Below are positions 1 to 10,843 of a DNA stretch of 64,000 bases, one piece after another; positions within the stretch are counted from its first letter, which is position 1; every line of letters starts with the position of its first letter. The stretch covers positions 173,910-237,909 of the forward strand of contig SEMN01000702.1 of NCBI GenBank assembly GCA_005408345.1, read 5' to 3'. This DNA is from Macquaria australasica (taxonomy: Eukaryota > Chordata > Actinopteri > Centrarchiformes > Percichthyidae). The notes below the pieces were generated by a model. The model saw only the letters and a program-made list of their open reading frames with translations, made no database searches and was not told the DNA's origin. The translations under genes and the position numbers were made by a program.

Positions 1-565
1 AAAATTACTCTTGTACAGACCAAGCTGCACAATCCAACTATTAGAGCATTTTAGTTAATAGTAATTATCTTATTTTCTTGGAAATAATTTCTCTGGGGTC
101 CTCTTTGATACTTTAAGGTTGTTTACTGTCATGTTGCCTCTTGCACATGTATGTTAAATTTCAGCACTTAAGACAACCACATTATAACAAGTTGACTTCT
201 ACTTGTGTCAGAGTCTGAGCTCACCACTGGTTAATAGATGCTGTCTTTTGCTTTGTTTATTGCTCTGTTTGTTCATTTTGGCTGAAATATTTAACTCTAG
301 GCATTATGTTTAATGCTCTGTGGCTGTGTTTCAAAGTCATGAAATAAACCCAACATGACTAAAGAGTTTTCTTTATGAAACAGTTTAATCCTGGCTCAGT
401 TTGTTAGCCAGATAAGCTAAGACAAAATACTGAAATAGTGATAGTTATTATAACCAAATGTAATGTTGCATTATGTTCAGCAGATGGTGCTAAAGATACA
501 CTTTATGGACACTATACAAGAGTGTTCTTCCAACTTTGTGTCAACAGTTTGTTTGTCCCTTTGCT
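1..565. other. Unassigned non-coding DNA
   Basis: I see no coding exon, RNA gene or recognisable repeat in this AT-rich stretch. Confidence 0.5.
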
Positions 566-601
566 GTTTTAACCATAGACTGTATATAAGATGGTTTTAA
601 C
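566..601. repeat. Possible transposon excision scar flanked by 8-bp direct repeats
   Basis: Two identical GTTTTAAC octamers (566-573 and 594-601) flank the 20 bases CATAGACTGTATATAAGATG. The first 16 of these bases match the end of the THAP-bearing element at 5385-6460. The layout is what is left when a transposon with 8-bp target duplications is cut out imprecisely. Chance duplication of an octamer remains possible. Confidence 0.5.
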
Positions 602-650
602 ATGACAACATCCCCATACACAAAGCAGCTTCATAAAGAAATGATTTTCC

Positions 651-760
651 CAGTTTGGTGTTGAAGAACTTGACTGGTCTGCACAGAGTCCTGACCTGAT
701 CCCCGTCCAACCCCCCTATGGGATGAACTGGAACGGCAGCTATGAGCCAGTCCTTCTTAA
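651..760 (+). pseudogene. Tc1/mariner-like transposase C-terminal fragment, frameshifted
   Basis: From 651 the plus strand reads QFGVEELDWSAQSPDLIP. After a frameshift it reads LWDELERQL at about 715-744, then a stop. This matches the DW-AQSPDLNP...LWDELE segment that holds the last catalytic acidic residue in Tc1-like transposases. Only this short segment survives, so it is a dead fragment. Confidence 0.7.
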
Positions 761-920
761 CATGGTTACAAAGTGCTTTACAGATTACAAAAAAACAAAA
801 ACAGCAACAAAAACAGTAGATAGAAACAGAAAATAATAACAGAAGGATCATAAAACACAGGAGGATAAAATACAAAATGTGAAATGGAAAGGATATGGAA
901 TAATAAAACCTGGCAATATA

Positions 921-2840
921 TTAAATATTCATAAACACTTTTCTATAAAAATAAGTTTTAAGAAGGGATTTCAAAGACGCTACTGATGTAGCCTGTCTGA
1001 TCTCGGTAGACAGAGTGTTCCACAGTCTGGGGGCTCTAACAGCAAAGGCCTGGTCACCTTTGGTCACAAGCTGGGTTCTAGGAACAACCAGCAAAATCTT
1101 AGGGAGCGCCCAGGCACATACAGAGTCAATAAATCCTTGATATAAATTGGAGCAGTCATTTAGTGCTTTAAATAATATCAATAAAATTTTAAAATCCATA
1201 TGGATTATAACAGGCAGCCAGTGTATGTTGGCTAGCACAGAAGTGATGTGTTCATATCTCTTGGTGCCTGTTAAAATTCGGGCAGCAGCGTTCTGCACCA
1301 GTTGGAGTCAGTGAAGGGAGCTCTGAATGATACCAGCATAAAGTGCATTTCAGTAGTCCAGGTGGGAAGAAGTAAATGCATGGATAACCTTATGTAAATC
1401 AATAGAGGACAAAAATCATCTGATTTTGGAAATTTTTCTTGAGCTGAACAATGCTCTTAACATGACCCTCAAAGCAGAGATCTGCATTGAAAAAAAGTTT
1501 TGAGACATCCAACATTTAATCGCTAAGGCATGCATAGAGATTATCTCTAAATTGCTGGAGTTACTAGATTGGAGAGGGACATATAATTGTGTGTCATCTG
1601 CATAACAGTGATGGGAAACACCATGGTTTTGGATCTGGCTGAGAGGAAGCATATATTGAGAACAACAGTGGGCCAAGAATGGACCCTTGAGGAACACCAC
1701 AGTTAAAATGAGCAACAGAGGAACTGACATTTGCTATAACAACAGAAAAGGTTCTATTGGACAGGTATAAGCAGATGTAGAGCAGTTCCTTTAAGACCAA
1801 CCCAGGTTTGTAGATGGTGCAGGAGAACAGGGTGATCAATCGTATCGAAAGCAGTGCTCAGATCTAAAAGCACGAGGACTGAGCACTCACCTCTATCAGC
1901 TGTTGAAAGTAGCTCACTAGAGACCTTCACAAGGGCTGTCTCTGCTATTGTGAGTTGTAAAACCTGACTGAAAACTATTCAAAGTATTATTATTGTAACG
2001 CTGGTTACTCTTAGCATTAACTATAACTTAATAGTTACTAAATTAAAACTACTCTCAGGACGAGGCTAAAGCAAGAGCTCGGGTTAGCTTCATCTGTGTC
2101 ACTTGGTCCACTTTTAATGTCCGCTTCAACATTAGGACAACTGAACACTCACAACCAAATGTGATAGATCATCTCACACATCACATCACTCTGCCAATCT
2201 TAACCATCATTAACATCCCATGCATTCTTTCATTAAACCTGAGAAGGTAATCTCCAAAATAAATCTTCACCAACCTAAATCTCATTTTACATTATTGTTC
2301 ATAAAAGCGATGCATTGAGTTGAGATTATTAACACCTTAGAAAAAAATGATTGTCTGTAATTACTGAGTACCAAAGGATGTAGATTTGTTTTTTTCTGTA
2401 GTGGTTGAATAATTGCATGTTCGAAACAATTGGGAAAGTTGCCAGAAGTCAGAGAACTGTTAATAATCAATCAAATATAAGGACCAACAGTAGGGAAAAC
2501 CTCTTTTAAAAACAGTTGGAATAATGTCTGAAACACGTGGAGGACTTCATTTGATTTACCCAATTCTGAAATATCAAGAGTTTGAAACTGGGTGAGGGAA
2601 ACAAGATTATTGTTGGTGGTGGGTAGACTTCGTGGATCAGGTAAATTTGAGACCGAATGCTCTCTCTCTCTGTCCAGTCATTACCAGGTTCCAGATCTGT
2701 ATTGGATGGTCCACTGAGAACAGTGCTGATTACTCTGAACAAGACTTTGGGCTTATGATTATTTTTGCATTTAATATCCCACAACATCAGTGTTGGAAGC
2801 TCTTGTGGAACAAATCCCTGCAGCCACATTTTGGCCATGT
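921..2840 (-). mobile_element. Degenerate L2-type non-LTR retrotransposon (reverse transcriptase relic)
   Basis: Read on the minus strand, pieces of a LINE reverse transcriptase appear in order. About 2840-2510 is the region before the RT domain. At 2470-2350 is NSSLTSGNFPN...IIQPLQKK...LSNYR (RT motifs 1-2). Near 1730-1690 is CGVPQGSILGPLLFSIY (motif B). Near 1610-1580 is HHCYADDTQLY, the catalytic YADD box. At 1298-921 is the C-terminal tail, NAAARILTGT...HWLPV...RAPRLWN. Frameshifts and stops separate the pieces, so no intact ORF exists. The endonuclease domain is not seen, which suggests a 5'-truncated copy. The L2 assignment is by motif style only. Confidence 0.85.
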
Positions 2841-3840
2841 AGTGTACGTAAAAAGTGAAGTTTCCAAGAGAAAGGCAAATGTTATTCAGAGAAAGAAGAG
2901 GACCATCTTTATTGATAGTTTAGTTGACCACCAGAGCTAGTAAAATCATTTTTAGATACAAGAACACTGTAGACACAGAAGTCTACACTCATTCATCAAA
3001 CAATAAATAAAAATCTGAATATCAGGGCAACAAAAATCACATACCAAAGCTGAAACAGAATTCTGACAGTTTTGAAGAAGTTGAAATGTTACACTGCAAA
3101 TATATCTTAAACTATGCAAGAGCAAACGACGTAGATTTAAACCCAAGCACATCTGATATACCCGACAGATAAAAGTTCAGCTATTTTAGAGCTTGTATCT
3201 CTTTGTATTATGAAATAGGAAGTAATACAGTATATGAACTATTCTGCAAGAACATGATGATACAGTATGTGACCTAGTCAGCTGGCTTTCAATTTTACCT
3301 CCAAACAAGCTACTGTCATCTGCACCTGATGACCAACTGAAGAAGTCAGCACAAACTAACCACAACGAGAAGGTAAGGGGAAAGGCTGACAGAGTTACAG
3401 GGATTATTAGCAAGGCTCATACCCATCCTGCTCCTTTAAAAAAAAATATAGAACTATATCTCCGGTAGGTCTACCCAAAGTAGACTAACACACCCATAAC
3501 CCACTACACAGTCATCTCACCAATAAGGATTATCCTGGCAAAACAAAAACTCATCACCGTGCGCCAGAAAATATATTGCATGTGAGGAGATTCGCACTGC
3601 AGATACACAGTACAAAGGCAGAGAGAGTACAGGCTAGTGAAAGTGATCCAGTCCACAGGTCACGTCCCTGTGTGAAGACACTTCCACCGGAGTCCTCCTG
3701 ACATTGCAGGTTATTGGCTGGGAGCATTTTTAGACCACTTCTGCAAAAACAGAAGTGTGTGGGCTGTGTATAGATATGTATAAATGTAGTACATTTACAG
3801 GGCAGTTGGCTCAAAAAGGAAAATATGGCAGACGACTCAT
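2841..3840. other. Unassigned intergenic DNA
   Basis: No convincing exon or repeat boundary. Short open frames here have no recognisable domain and look like chance. Confidence 0.4.
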
Positions 3841-4006
3841 TTAAAAATGTTTAAAACTGGGGTGTCCTAGTGGGCCTAGTGGTTATGACACATACCATAT
3901 AACCACAACTTCCCCCGTTTGATTCCATCACCCCCCCCCCCGCATTTTCTGTCTTTTTCTCAACCATCAAATAAAGGAAAAATGCCAAATATCTTAAAAA
4001 TGTTTA
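3841..4006 (+). repeat. tRNA-derived SINE with 13-bp target-site duplication
   Basis: The copy at 3854-3993 starts GGGGTGTCCTAG. It has an A-box-like TGGGCCTAGTGG (3871-3882) and a B-box-like GTTTGATTCC (3917-3926), as in tRNA-headed SINEs. It ends in an A-rich tail with AATAAAGG. The 13-mer TTAAAAATGTTTA is repeated exactly at 3841-3853 and 3994-4006, which fits LINE-mediated insertion. A C-run at about 3931-3941 is slippage within the body. Confidence 0.75.
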
Positions 4007-4806
4007 CATTTGTCGGATATCACCATTGCACTGGATTTTTGGGTTTGTGGTAAATGTTCACTTAAAGAATGATTACTTGATTCAAAGCTGTCATATGAGA
4101 TACATCCAAGCAGAAGCAATAGTCTACAGAAACATCAAGTCTCAGCAGATTAATAAAACAGACACTTCCAAATCAGTACTTTCAACTTAAAAGGGGTACT
4201 CCAGCAGCTTCGTATTACATTTCTATAAACGCGATGTGGGACTCCAACTGCAGTAAAAAAACAGAATGGTCAAAATCAAAACGGCAGAGGCTGAGGTATC
4301 CTGAATTTTACTCTTTAGTATCAGACAAGATCCAACAATGCTGGATTCTACATTTCCCACAATCAAACACAACAGAATCTTTCTTTCAAGTCTCCGGGCC
4401 ATCAGGGTTATTTTCTCAGACTTGACAAAAGCTCCTCCAGAGCACAGAAAACATTATACAACTGTTGTTTTCCCAAGCTCAGTAGTTCTTTGTTGTATTT
4501 GAAGGGAGAGCAGAGTGAATGCAGCTGAACAGATTCCAGAGGCAGTATGAGCCATGTGACCTGTTTGACAAACACTTCCACTAGCTTAGATGCACATGCT
4601 GCTTTAAAGCCAAAATGATATTTTCCACTGAAGTCAATATGATTAGCATACGAAGCTTCGTACAATCAGGTTCTTCATGAGTCTTGGTTATGGTTTCTTT
4701 CACAGCACCACACATCTTGGAAAGAGCTGAAACGAGGAACGCCAGTTGTGTGTGTTTGGATTCACACAGTGACCTATGTATGTGTGTGTGCATGTGTCGG
4801 AGTCCT
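4007..4806 (-). other. HCCS 3' UTR and downstream flank
   Basis: This lies just downstream of the HCCS stop codon and should contain its 3' UTR. I found no clear AATAAA on the minus strand here, so the transcript end is not set. Confidence 0.45.
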
Positions 4807-5005
4807 TTAAGAGGTCCAGCGCCACCAGGCCACCTTCATGCGGTCCCAGACGGCCTCTAAAGAGTCATAGGCAGGGCGTACATCCAGGATGGAGAACTGG
4901 TAGGTGTCTTTGTTGATTTCACCGTCATAGTAGTCGATGACGTAACGCACCTCCTTCCCACAGCGGTCAATGATCCAGTCATGGCGGTCAAAAGGCAGCT
5001 CATAG
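4807..5005 (-). CDS. hccs: hccs terminal coding exon
   Basis: Encodes YELPFDRHDWIIDRCGKEVR through VAWWRWTS and a TAA stop (4807-4809). His224 corresponds to the second conserved histidine of the family. The acceptor is CATTAG|C. Confidence 0.97.
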
Positions 5006-8000
5006 CTAATGAGGAGAAGATGAAGAGAAATTAATTCACTGAAAAAAAATTATCGGAGGCTGGTATCTGGTACTTTAAAGCAGCACTGGGCAATTCTGCA
5101 CACTATAGAGGCCACTGCTGACAACAGGTATTATGCTGCTGTTCTACAGGTTGGTGGGACTTGCAATGGTATGCCACTCATGTTCCACTGGCAGATACCA
5201 CTTCCCACAAGATTCTGACACATTGTGCTGTTGTCTACATTTCTTGTACTGTCTTGTAACTGCATGCCTAAACACGCCAAGTCACTGCTGTTCCGCTGAC
5301 ACATTCCACTTCTTACACACACAAAAAAAAAAAAAAGACTTTTGCAAAAATACCATGATGACATAATGGTGTTAACGGTCAAACCATAGACTGTATATAT
5401 GTTAGCAGATAGAGACAGAGCGCATTAAAGCCCGGCCCACACCAGAGGGGACAACAATTCATCGCTCTCCATTGACTTTGTATTGCGTGAAGGTGCCTCC
5501 TTGTCCCTTCGGTCTGCTAGCAAACAACAGAAACATGCCTAAAAGCTGCTGTGTGGTGGAACGCACTACCAACAGGGTGAAGAACCCAGAACTAAGTTTT
5601 TATAAGCTGCCGAACCCAAAAACTGAGTCTTTATGAAGACAAAAGTGGAGACAGACGTGAGGCATCAGCAGGAAGAATGGGAACACTGTGGGATCCTCAC
5701 ACTCAGTATGTCTATGTATGCAGCAAGCATTTTGTCACTGCTCAGTCAAATATCCAAATGTTTTAGGATAACTATGTTGCTGTAAGTTCAGCTAAAGCAT
5801 TCTGACAGTATGCAACTTGTGTAGTAGAATGTGGCTCAATCAGAAAGCTGTGCAGTATTATGTTTGCAAGTGTCTTCGCTCACTACAGTAATGTAGCTTG
5901 AGAAGGGACACTGAGATAGACTGACAGTATTGAGTTTGTCCTCTCTGGTAGACACAGGGTGCTAAAATAATCCTTTGACGTGCTGAAATCTAATGTTAGC
6001 TGCTACAGGCATTTTGTCAGCATTTCAGCCCTTGGTTGCATATTGTGGCGCCGATTGTTTTCCCCTCCGGTGGGCGTGGTATTCAGTATGACGTGTCGCG
6101 CCCTGTCTCTTTGGAACATGGGCCAAACTGAAAAGTCAAAGTACACGTCAAATACACTTTTCCCAAAGATGGTTTCTGTCATTTTAGGTAGTTCTTATCA
6201 AGCTGAAGTCTTCATTTTTCTGATAAGTTTGGTTTTAGTTATTTGATGCTATAAAAAGGGGGTGTGACGTCATGATTGACAACTGCGAGTGTGCTCGCGA
6301 TAGGATTGGTGGCTCCACCGCGGATCACTACTGCGCAGACTTTGGCTCCAAATGACAGCACCAGGCAAGATGGCAGCTCCCGTATCCAGGATATTTTGGC
6401 TTCATTTTTGTACAGCGGGGGAAGTGGAGACGCGTCGTCCATCTTTATATACAGTCTATGGGTCAAACTTGTTCAACAGGCTACGCTCACTATGCTAATA
6501 TAGTTTAGTGTTGATCACATCAGTGACTGCTGTCAACAAGGAGAGGTTATCTTCCACTATAACATTATGTAATATGTTACCAGCTTTACACACTAACTGC
6601 CAGGGAAAAACACCACCTGTCTGTGGAACACAACCTTAACAACATGCATAAGCCAGTAGAACAGCAGCAGCATACCAACAGTCAAAGAAGCATACCACCA
6701 AAACTCAGCATGTGACACTAAAACATGAGTCGCACGCCGCCACTTTTCAATCTTGGCATGACTCAGTCTACCAGCAAATCAGTCCGAGTGAAAGGACACT
6801 TTTCTCTGCCGCAGCTCTTCTTTGTATGTGAAGTTACAGGACTGAGCATTCAGTCTTCCCAATGCATTGACATGAAAGGTAAAATAATAAAGAAAAAAGG
6901 CTACATTTAACGTAGAACATACCAACTTCCCATCACTGAATTATGTCTAATGATGCACAAAAAAACGTGACTTGTACATATAACACAAATGCACTATATG
7001 TCAGTTGTGGACTAGAATTCAGGCAGATAAAGAATAAGGGAACTCACCCCATCCAGTGGCGGATGCGAGCCCTGGGTGAGTACTCTTTGGCTTTGCCACC
7101 AAACCTCTTCAAGGTCGGCCCACATGGACATTCACTGCAAGAAAACACAGATAAAATATTCGTCCAATAACTGTCAAAGTACATAGAGAATATGTTGTTT
7201 GTTGTTTTCATGGAAAGCTTGTTACTGTGACTTTCAAAAAAATATCTGACTTTCAGTGAATAACATAATTCTACACTTGTCTCTAAAATGATTAGAAATT
7301 GAATAGAAAGCTGCAGGCTTGGTTTTATAAAGCCACTTCTACAGCTTGTAAACTCACCGTGCATGCAGGGCCTCCCATTTCAGGATCTCCTGCCAGGCCT
7401 GCTCGTTGTTCGTGTTGTGGATTTTAATAATGTTGGTCATATCTTTAGGACCGAGGTCATCATCACGCCAGCGCCACCTGCAGCACAAAGATTGACTGTT
7501 AAACCAGAGAAAAACTCCCAAAGAACCAACCCAGAGTTTCATTACTGCACTCAACACTGCTGCTGTCTGTTAACTGACCCATGCTAGTCAGGTCAGCCTC
7601 TGGATGAATCGTGGCTCATATGGTGAACACAAATGACAAATCAGAGCTGAAGAGCCTTGATGTTATTTAGATTTGCTTTTTGGAAGCGCCATGGTTTCCC
7701 AATAAGTTGCAACGACCCTGGACAACGAGTGGTGTGGACAAAAACTGTGTGCAGACCTGTTCCAGCTCAAGTTGGGTGACGTTATGTCTCTGAAAACAGA
7801 AAACATCAAAACACACTAAACCATTTGCCATGGCATCACCCAAATGTGTCCATTACAGTGTTTGAGGCCCGCTATAATGTCCCTCACATGTGCATCAGTC
7901 AGTCTTCTGTATTAACCAAGCAGCAGTCACTCTCACTACCAATAAACAGAGCCACATACTATAACTGTATAACACTTGACAACAGAGTGAGCCTTCACTG

Positions 8001-10215
8001 AGTATAAAGTAAAGCAAAAAATGTACAATTGTATGCCGTAAACCTTTAACTGCACAGCTGGCTCCAAAGGTCAGTTTAAGTTCTAAATATGATGCATTTG
8101 TCTTAATGGACATTTCATTCATTTACTTTATATTTGCTAATATGCAGGGTGGAGTCCTCTTTAATAGAGATGGAACATTACCTACATATTGTTTTTAACC
8201 ATTCTTTCAGATCATTTTACAGTGGCTTCATTGTTAAAGTAAGAATGATGGCCAATGAACTGCCATTTAATGTTTACATTTTTCTAAATAAATGACCAAC
8301 ATGTTATCTCATCAGTTTTTCCCTCCTTACCAAAAACATACCAAATTGTACTTGTCAACTGTATTTTCTCATACTGTATACATGGTGACCATAATCTTGA
8401 ATGTATGCTTTCTTCTGTTTTTACCTAATAATACAACTACAGGTATGATTGGGCATGTAGGCTGGCAGGTTAACACTAGTCATTTCCCCCACTTTAAAAT
8501 TAATTAAAGTTAGACTAAAATGAAAGGTTATTAGGGGATGTTACACACTGGAAAGCCCCAACAATCTGTGCTACATTTCTGCACGCATGTCATGAACTGG
8601 CGTGAGGGACTGACCCCTTCCGCAGCATGGCGTTCCAGAACATCTGCTCAGACGGGTAAACCCAGTTCTTCTCTGTGCTGTGACGGGGAATGGTGGACTC
8701 ATCCCTGGAGATGGACAGGTGGAAGGGCTGGTCTGGAGCTGGACTTTGGTTAGGAGGAGGCATCTGTAAAGTAAAGACACTTTAACCTTTAAAATGTGAC
8801 TAACAGAACAAAAATGCTTTTCAATTTAAGGACAGCAACATGTGCGATATCACCTACATGTGTGATATTGTCATTATCAGTCAAATTAAAAGTTGTAAAA
8901 CCATTAATTTTAATATAATGTCCAGCTTGCGGTGCATTTGAAGAGCAGAATAGATGACATAGCCATTTAAAGCCAGTTTTTTAAAGCTGGTTAAGTTTGG
9001 TAACTGTTATTTGCCATGATGCTTTTCAGCTCCTGATCCCTATATGTTTTGTGTCTGTTTGTTGTGTTCTGGTATGTTCTTGCGATGTTATCTGTCCTCA
9101 TTTATACTTTTATATGAAACCTTTGGATTTTTTTTTTTTTTGCTGCCCATCTTGACCAGGACTCCTTGGCAGAAGAGATATTGTATCTCAATGGGACCTT
9201 TCTGGTTAAATAAAGGATCAATAAAAATGAAATTCATAGCATTAAGAATGTTATCCATAACTTAGTTAGATACATTCCATCTTGTTTGCTTCTTGTGTTG
9301 TAAATTGCAGCTCTGTCCAAATGGTGCTTCAGTCGAAAGACACTTTCAAGATTATATATTATTTTTTTCTGCTCAGCTTTCATACCCCCACACCCTTCCC
9401 ATCCACCCAGCACACACTCCCTCTTTTCCTACACTTAAGTGGTGCAGGTACCATATTTGCAGGGTCGATGTCACTGTTCACGCCCGCTGCAGCTTTCATG
9501 GGACACTCCACAAACTCATAGGCCCGGTCCTGGTGAGCTGGACCTGCCTCTGCTTGGTGCATCGGACACTCTGACGGAGGAGACACTACAGGAAACAAGA
9601 GCACCTGGTTGAGGCATAGTGGGAACAAAACCCTGGCCAGTACGATCACTTTCAATCATTTCAACAACAGTGCAGCCAGGAAAAGAAAACCTGCTAAACT
9701 TGTATAATGTTTAAGAAACAACAGCAGGGAGCAAGCAGTAGCACCTGCCATGGAAACAATTCAAATCCAACATAGGAAAGCTTTATGACAAATTGTGTTT
9801 AGGCCAACAAATCATAATAACCTGTAACTTATCTGTCAGTGTTTCAAGGAAATGTATTTGCTTAAGTGGTATTATAGGCAAGTCACAAATAACTGAATAG
9901 GCCTGCACGGCATTGATGTTAAATACCTTTTACAGGCTGAGCTTGATGCATGGGGCACTCTGAAGGTGGAGACACTATGGAAGGCAGATACAGACAAACA
10001 TTGCAACACGATTTTAAGAACTATTATTTAAAATAACATGACGTCAGATAGCATAATATAACAATATAAGAGTAGTTAACAGCCTCATCCCCTCCCGCAG
10101 CAGCACCTTTGACAGGCTGGGCTTCTTGGTGCATGGGGCAGCCCTGAGGAGGGGCAGCCATCATGGCCTCTGCCCCGACTGTAGGAGCAGCAGGTGTAGA
10201 CAAGGGGGATCCCAT
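4807..10215 (-). CDS. hccs: Holocytochrome c synthase (mitochondrial cytochrome c heme lyase)
   Basis: HCCS joins heme covalently to the CXXCH cysteines of apocytochrome c and c1 in the mitochondrial intermembrane space. Coding exons are complement of 10215-10107, 9974-9927, 9585-9452, 8763-8615, 7477-7358, 7134-7048 and 5005-4807. They total 846 bp and 281 residues; human HCCS is 268. Every junction is GT-AG and keeps frame (phases 1,1,0,2,2,2). N-terminal Cys-Pro heme motifs lie at residues 26, 43, 59 and 80. The core has ENWVYPSEQMFWNAML-type sequence at 129-144, IKIHN with His167 (equivalent to human heme ligand His154), Glu172 and Arg230 (equivalents of human disease sites 159 and 217), CPCGP at 189-193 and the C-terminal VAWWRWTS. 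The start codon gives MGSP, like the vertebrate N-terminus MGLS. There is no cleaved presequence, as expected for this family. The last intron carries a 1.08-kb DNA transposon. Confidence 0.97.
5377..6468 (+). mobile_element. THAP-bearing P-like DNA transposon, internally deleted, with 8-bp TSD
   Basis: The element at 5385-6460 (1076 bp) is flanked by exact GGTCAAAC octamers (5377-5384 and 6461-6468). It begins CATAGACTGTATATA and ends TATATACAGTCTATG. A broken THAP reading frame starts 150 bp inside the left end. About 350 bp at the right end match, in reverse, the left part of the element at 19559. THAP plus 8-bp duplications plus CA...TG ends suggest the P-element superfamily; hAT is the main alternative, since it also makes 8-bp duplications. 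No transposase core is left. It lies in the last hccs intron, opposite to the gene. Confidence 0.8.
5535..5780 (+). pseudogene. Degenerate THAP zinc-finger domain of a transposase
   Basis: From an ATG at 5535 the frame reads MPKSCCVVE, TNRVKNPELSFYKLPNPK, then hits a stop. In another frame near 5710-5745 it reads YVYVCSKHF. This is the THAP layout: an early Cys pair, SFYxxP, and a distal C-x2-HF (5719-5733). One early zinc cysteine appears changed to Arg and there is at least one frameshift, so it cannot make a working domain. Confidence 0.7.
7048..7134 (-). CDS. hccs: hccs coding exon 6
   Basis: Encodes ECPCGPTLKRFGGKAKEYSP and ARIRHWMG (residues 188-216). Acceptor TTGCAG|TGAA, donor ATGGG|GTGAGT. 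Confidence 0.96.
7358..7477 (-). CDS. hccs: hccs coding exon 5
   Basis: Encodes residues 147-187 including IIKIHNTNNEQAW, which holds the heme-ligand histidine (His167) and Glu172. Acceptor CTGCAG|GTGG, donor ACG|GTGAGT. Confidence 0.95.
8615..8763 (-). CDS. hccs: hccs coding exon 4
   Basis: Encodes MPPPNQSPAPDQPF through NWVYPSEQMFWNAMLRKG (residues 98-147). The acceptor is TTTACAG|ATG and the donor is GG|GTCAGT, a weaker donor than the others. Confidence 0.95.
9125..9236 (+). repeat. Retroposon 3' tail fragment in hccs intron
   Basis: A T-run leads into GCTGCCCATCTTGACCAGG, CTCAATGGGACC and GGTTAAATAAAGGATCAATA. This is a widespread fish retroposon 3' tail with AATAAA-like repeats. No reading frame remains. 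Confidence 0.5.
9452..9585 (-). CDS. hccs: hccs coding exon 3
   Basis: Encodes residues 37/53-97 with heme motifs ECPMHQ and ECPMK and the PAHQDRAYEFVECP block that matches vertebrate HCCS. Acceptor CTGTAG|TG; donor ATATG|GTACCT in phase 0. Confidence 0.93.
9927..9974 (-). CDS. hccs: hccs coding exon 2, 48-bp symmetric heme-motif exon
   Basis: Encodes 16 residues, VSPPSECPMHQAQPVK. The acceptor is CCATAG|TG and the donor AAAG|GTATTT, so both flanking introns are phase 1 and the exon can be skipped or duplicated without a frameshift. Its 5' half matches the start of exon 3 (VSPPSECPMHQA) and its 3' half matches the end of exon 1 (QPVK). Confidence 0.88.
10107..10215 (-). CDS. hccs: hccs coding exon 1
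   Basis: Encodes residues 1-36 plus the first base of codon 37, with the first heme motif GCPMHQ. The donor is AAAG|GTGCTG (phase 1). An AG acceptor lies just upstream of the ATG at about 10216-10222, so the 5' UTR is split. Confidence 0.9.
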
Positions 10216-10738
10216 CCTGCCCCTGTCCAGTTTTGGAGACAAACACACTCAACACATTAATACAGTCAATAATACTCTTTATGCCAGTCCTGAAGGCTGG
10301 CCTGAATGATGGCGAGTACTTAATCTGAACGACAAGGAAAGCAGCCCTGCTTAAACACTAATCTGGCACAAACAGCTAACATTTCTGAAATGCGGTAACC
10401 AGACCCATGAAGGCAGACGCGGAACTGCAATGTGCAAATAATTCCTCACCTCACAGACCTGTGAGAGCTAACTTCCACAACACACTTTCTAGCTAAATGT
10501 ACAACTACACATGGCTGGCTCAGCTAATAGCCTGGTTCCACCCCCCCCCTTTCATTTACCGTTAGCCAGACTACGTAGCAGCTATGCTAACGTTGACTGA
10601 TGTGTTCACTGTCTTCTTTGCTTTTAGAAGTACGGCAAGTTAATAACACATTCAGGACGCCTCTTTTAGTTTCGGTCTAACCGTATAATCTACAGTAGCG
10701 TGGAACAATATTAATAGAAATAACTGATGTTAACTAAC

Positions 10739-10790
10739 CTGTTAGAGAAGTCAGGTTACTATCCCAATGTCAAACGTTCAGGACAGAAGG
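10739..10790 (-). other. hccs: hccs non-coding first exon (5' end approximate)
   Basis: On the minus strand a consensus donor CTAACAG|GTTAGT sits at 10739/10738, just downstream of the NRF-1 site. The transcription start is not visible; 10790 is a guess. Confidence 0.55.
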
Positions 10791-10793
10791 GGC

Positions 10794-10805
10794 TGCGCGT
10801 GCGCA
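10794..10805 (-). promoter_or_regulatory. NRF-1 binding site in hccs promoter
   Basis: The minus strand reads TGCGCACGCGCA, a perfect match to the nuclear respiratory factor 1 consensus YGCGCAYGCGCR. NRF-1 drives cytochrome c and many nuclear genes for mitochondrial proteins, so its place beside the hccs first exon makes sense. Confidence 0.75.
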
Positions 10806-10830
10806 ACAGTATTCCGTTCGTAAGCCAAAT

Positions 10831-10843
10831 ACGTCATCACGTG
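10831..10843 (-). promoter_or_regulatory. Linked E-box and CRE-like site in hccs promoter
   Basis: The minus strand reads CACGTGATGACGT: an E-box CACGTG (10838-10843) one base from a CRE/ATF half site TGACGT (10831-10836). It lies about 30 bp upstream of the NRF-1 site. Binding is inferred. Confidence 0.5.

Noticed and set aside
597..875. 92-codon minus-strand frame rich in Phe/Leu/Cys
   Set aside because: It is antisense to the Tc1 fragment and an A-rich run.
7044..7364. 106-codon minus-strand frame as an independent gene
   Set aside because: It is hccs exon 6 read through its upstream intron; splice sites at 7048 and 7134 define the real exon.
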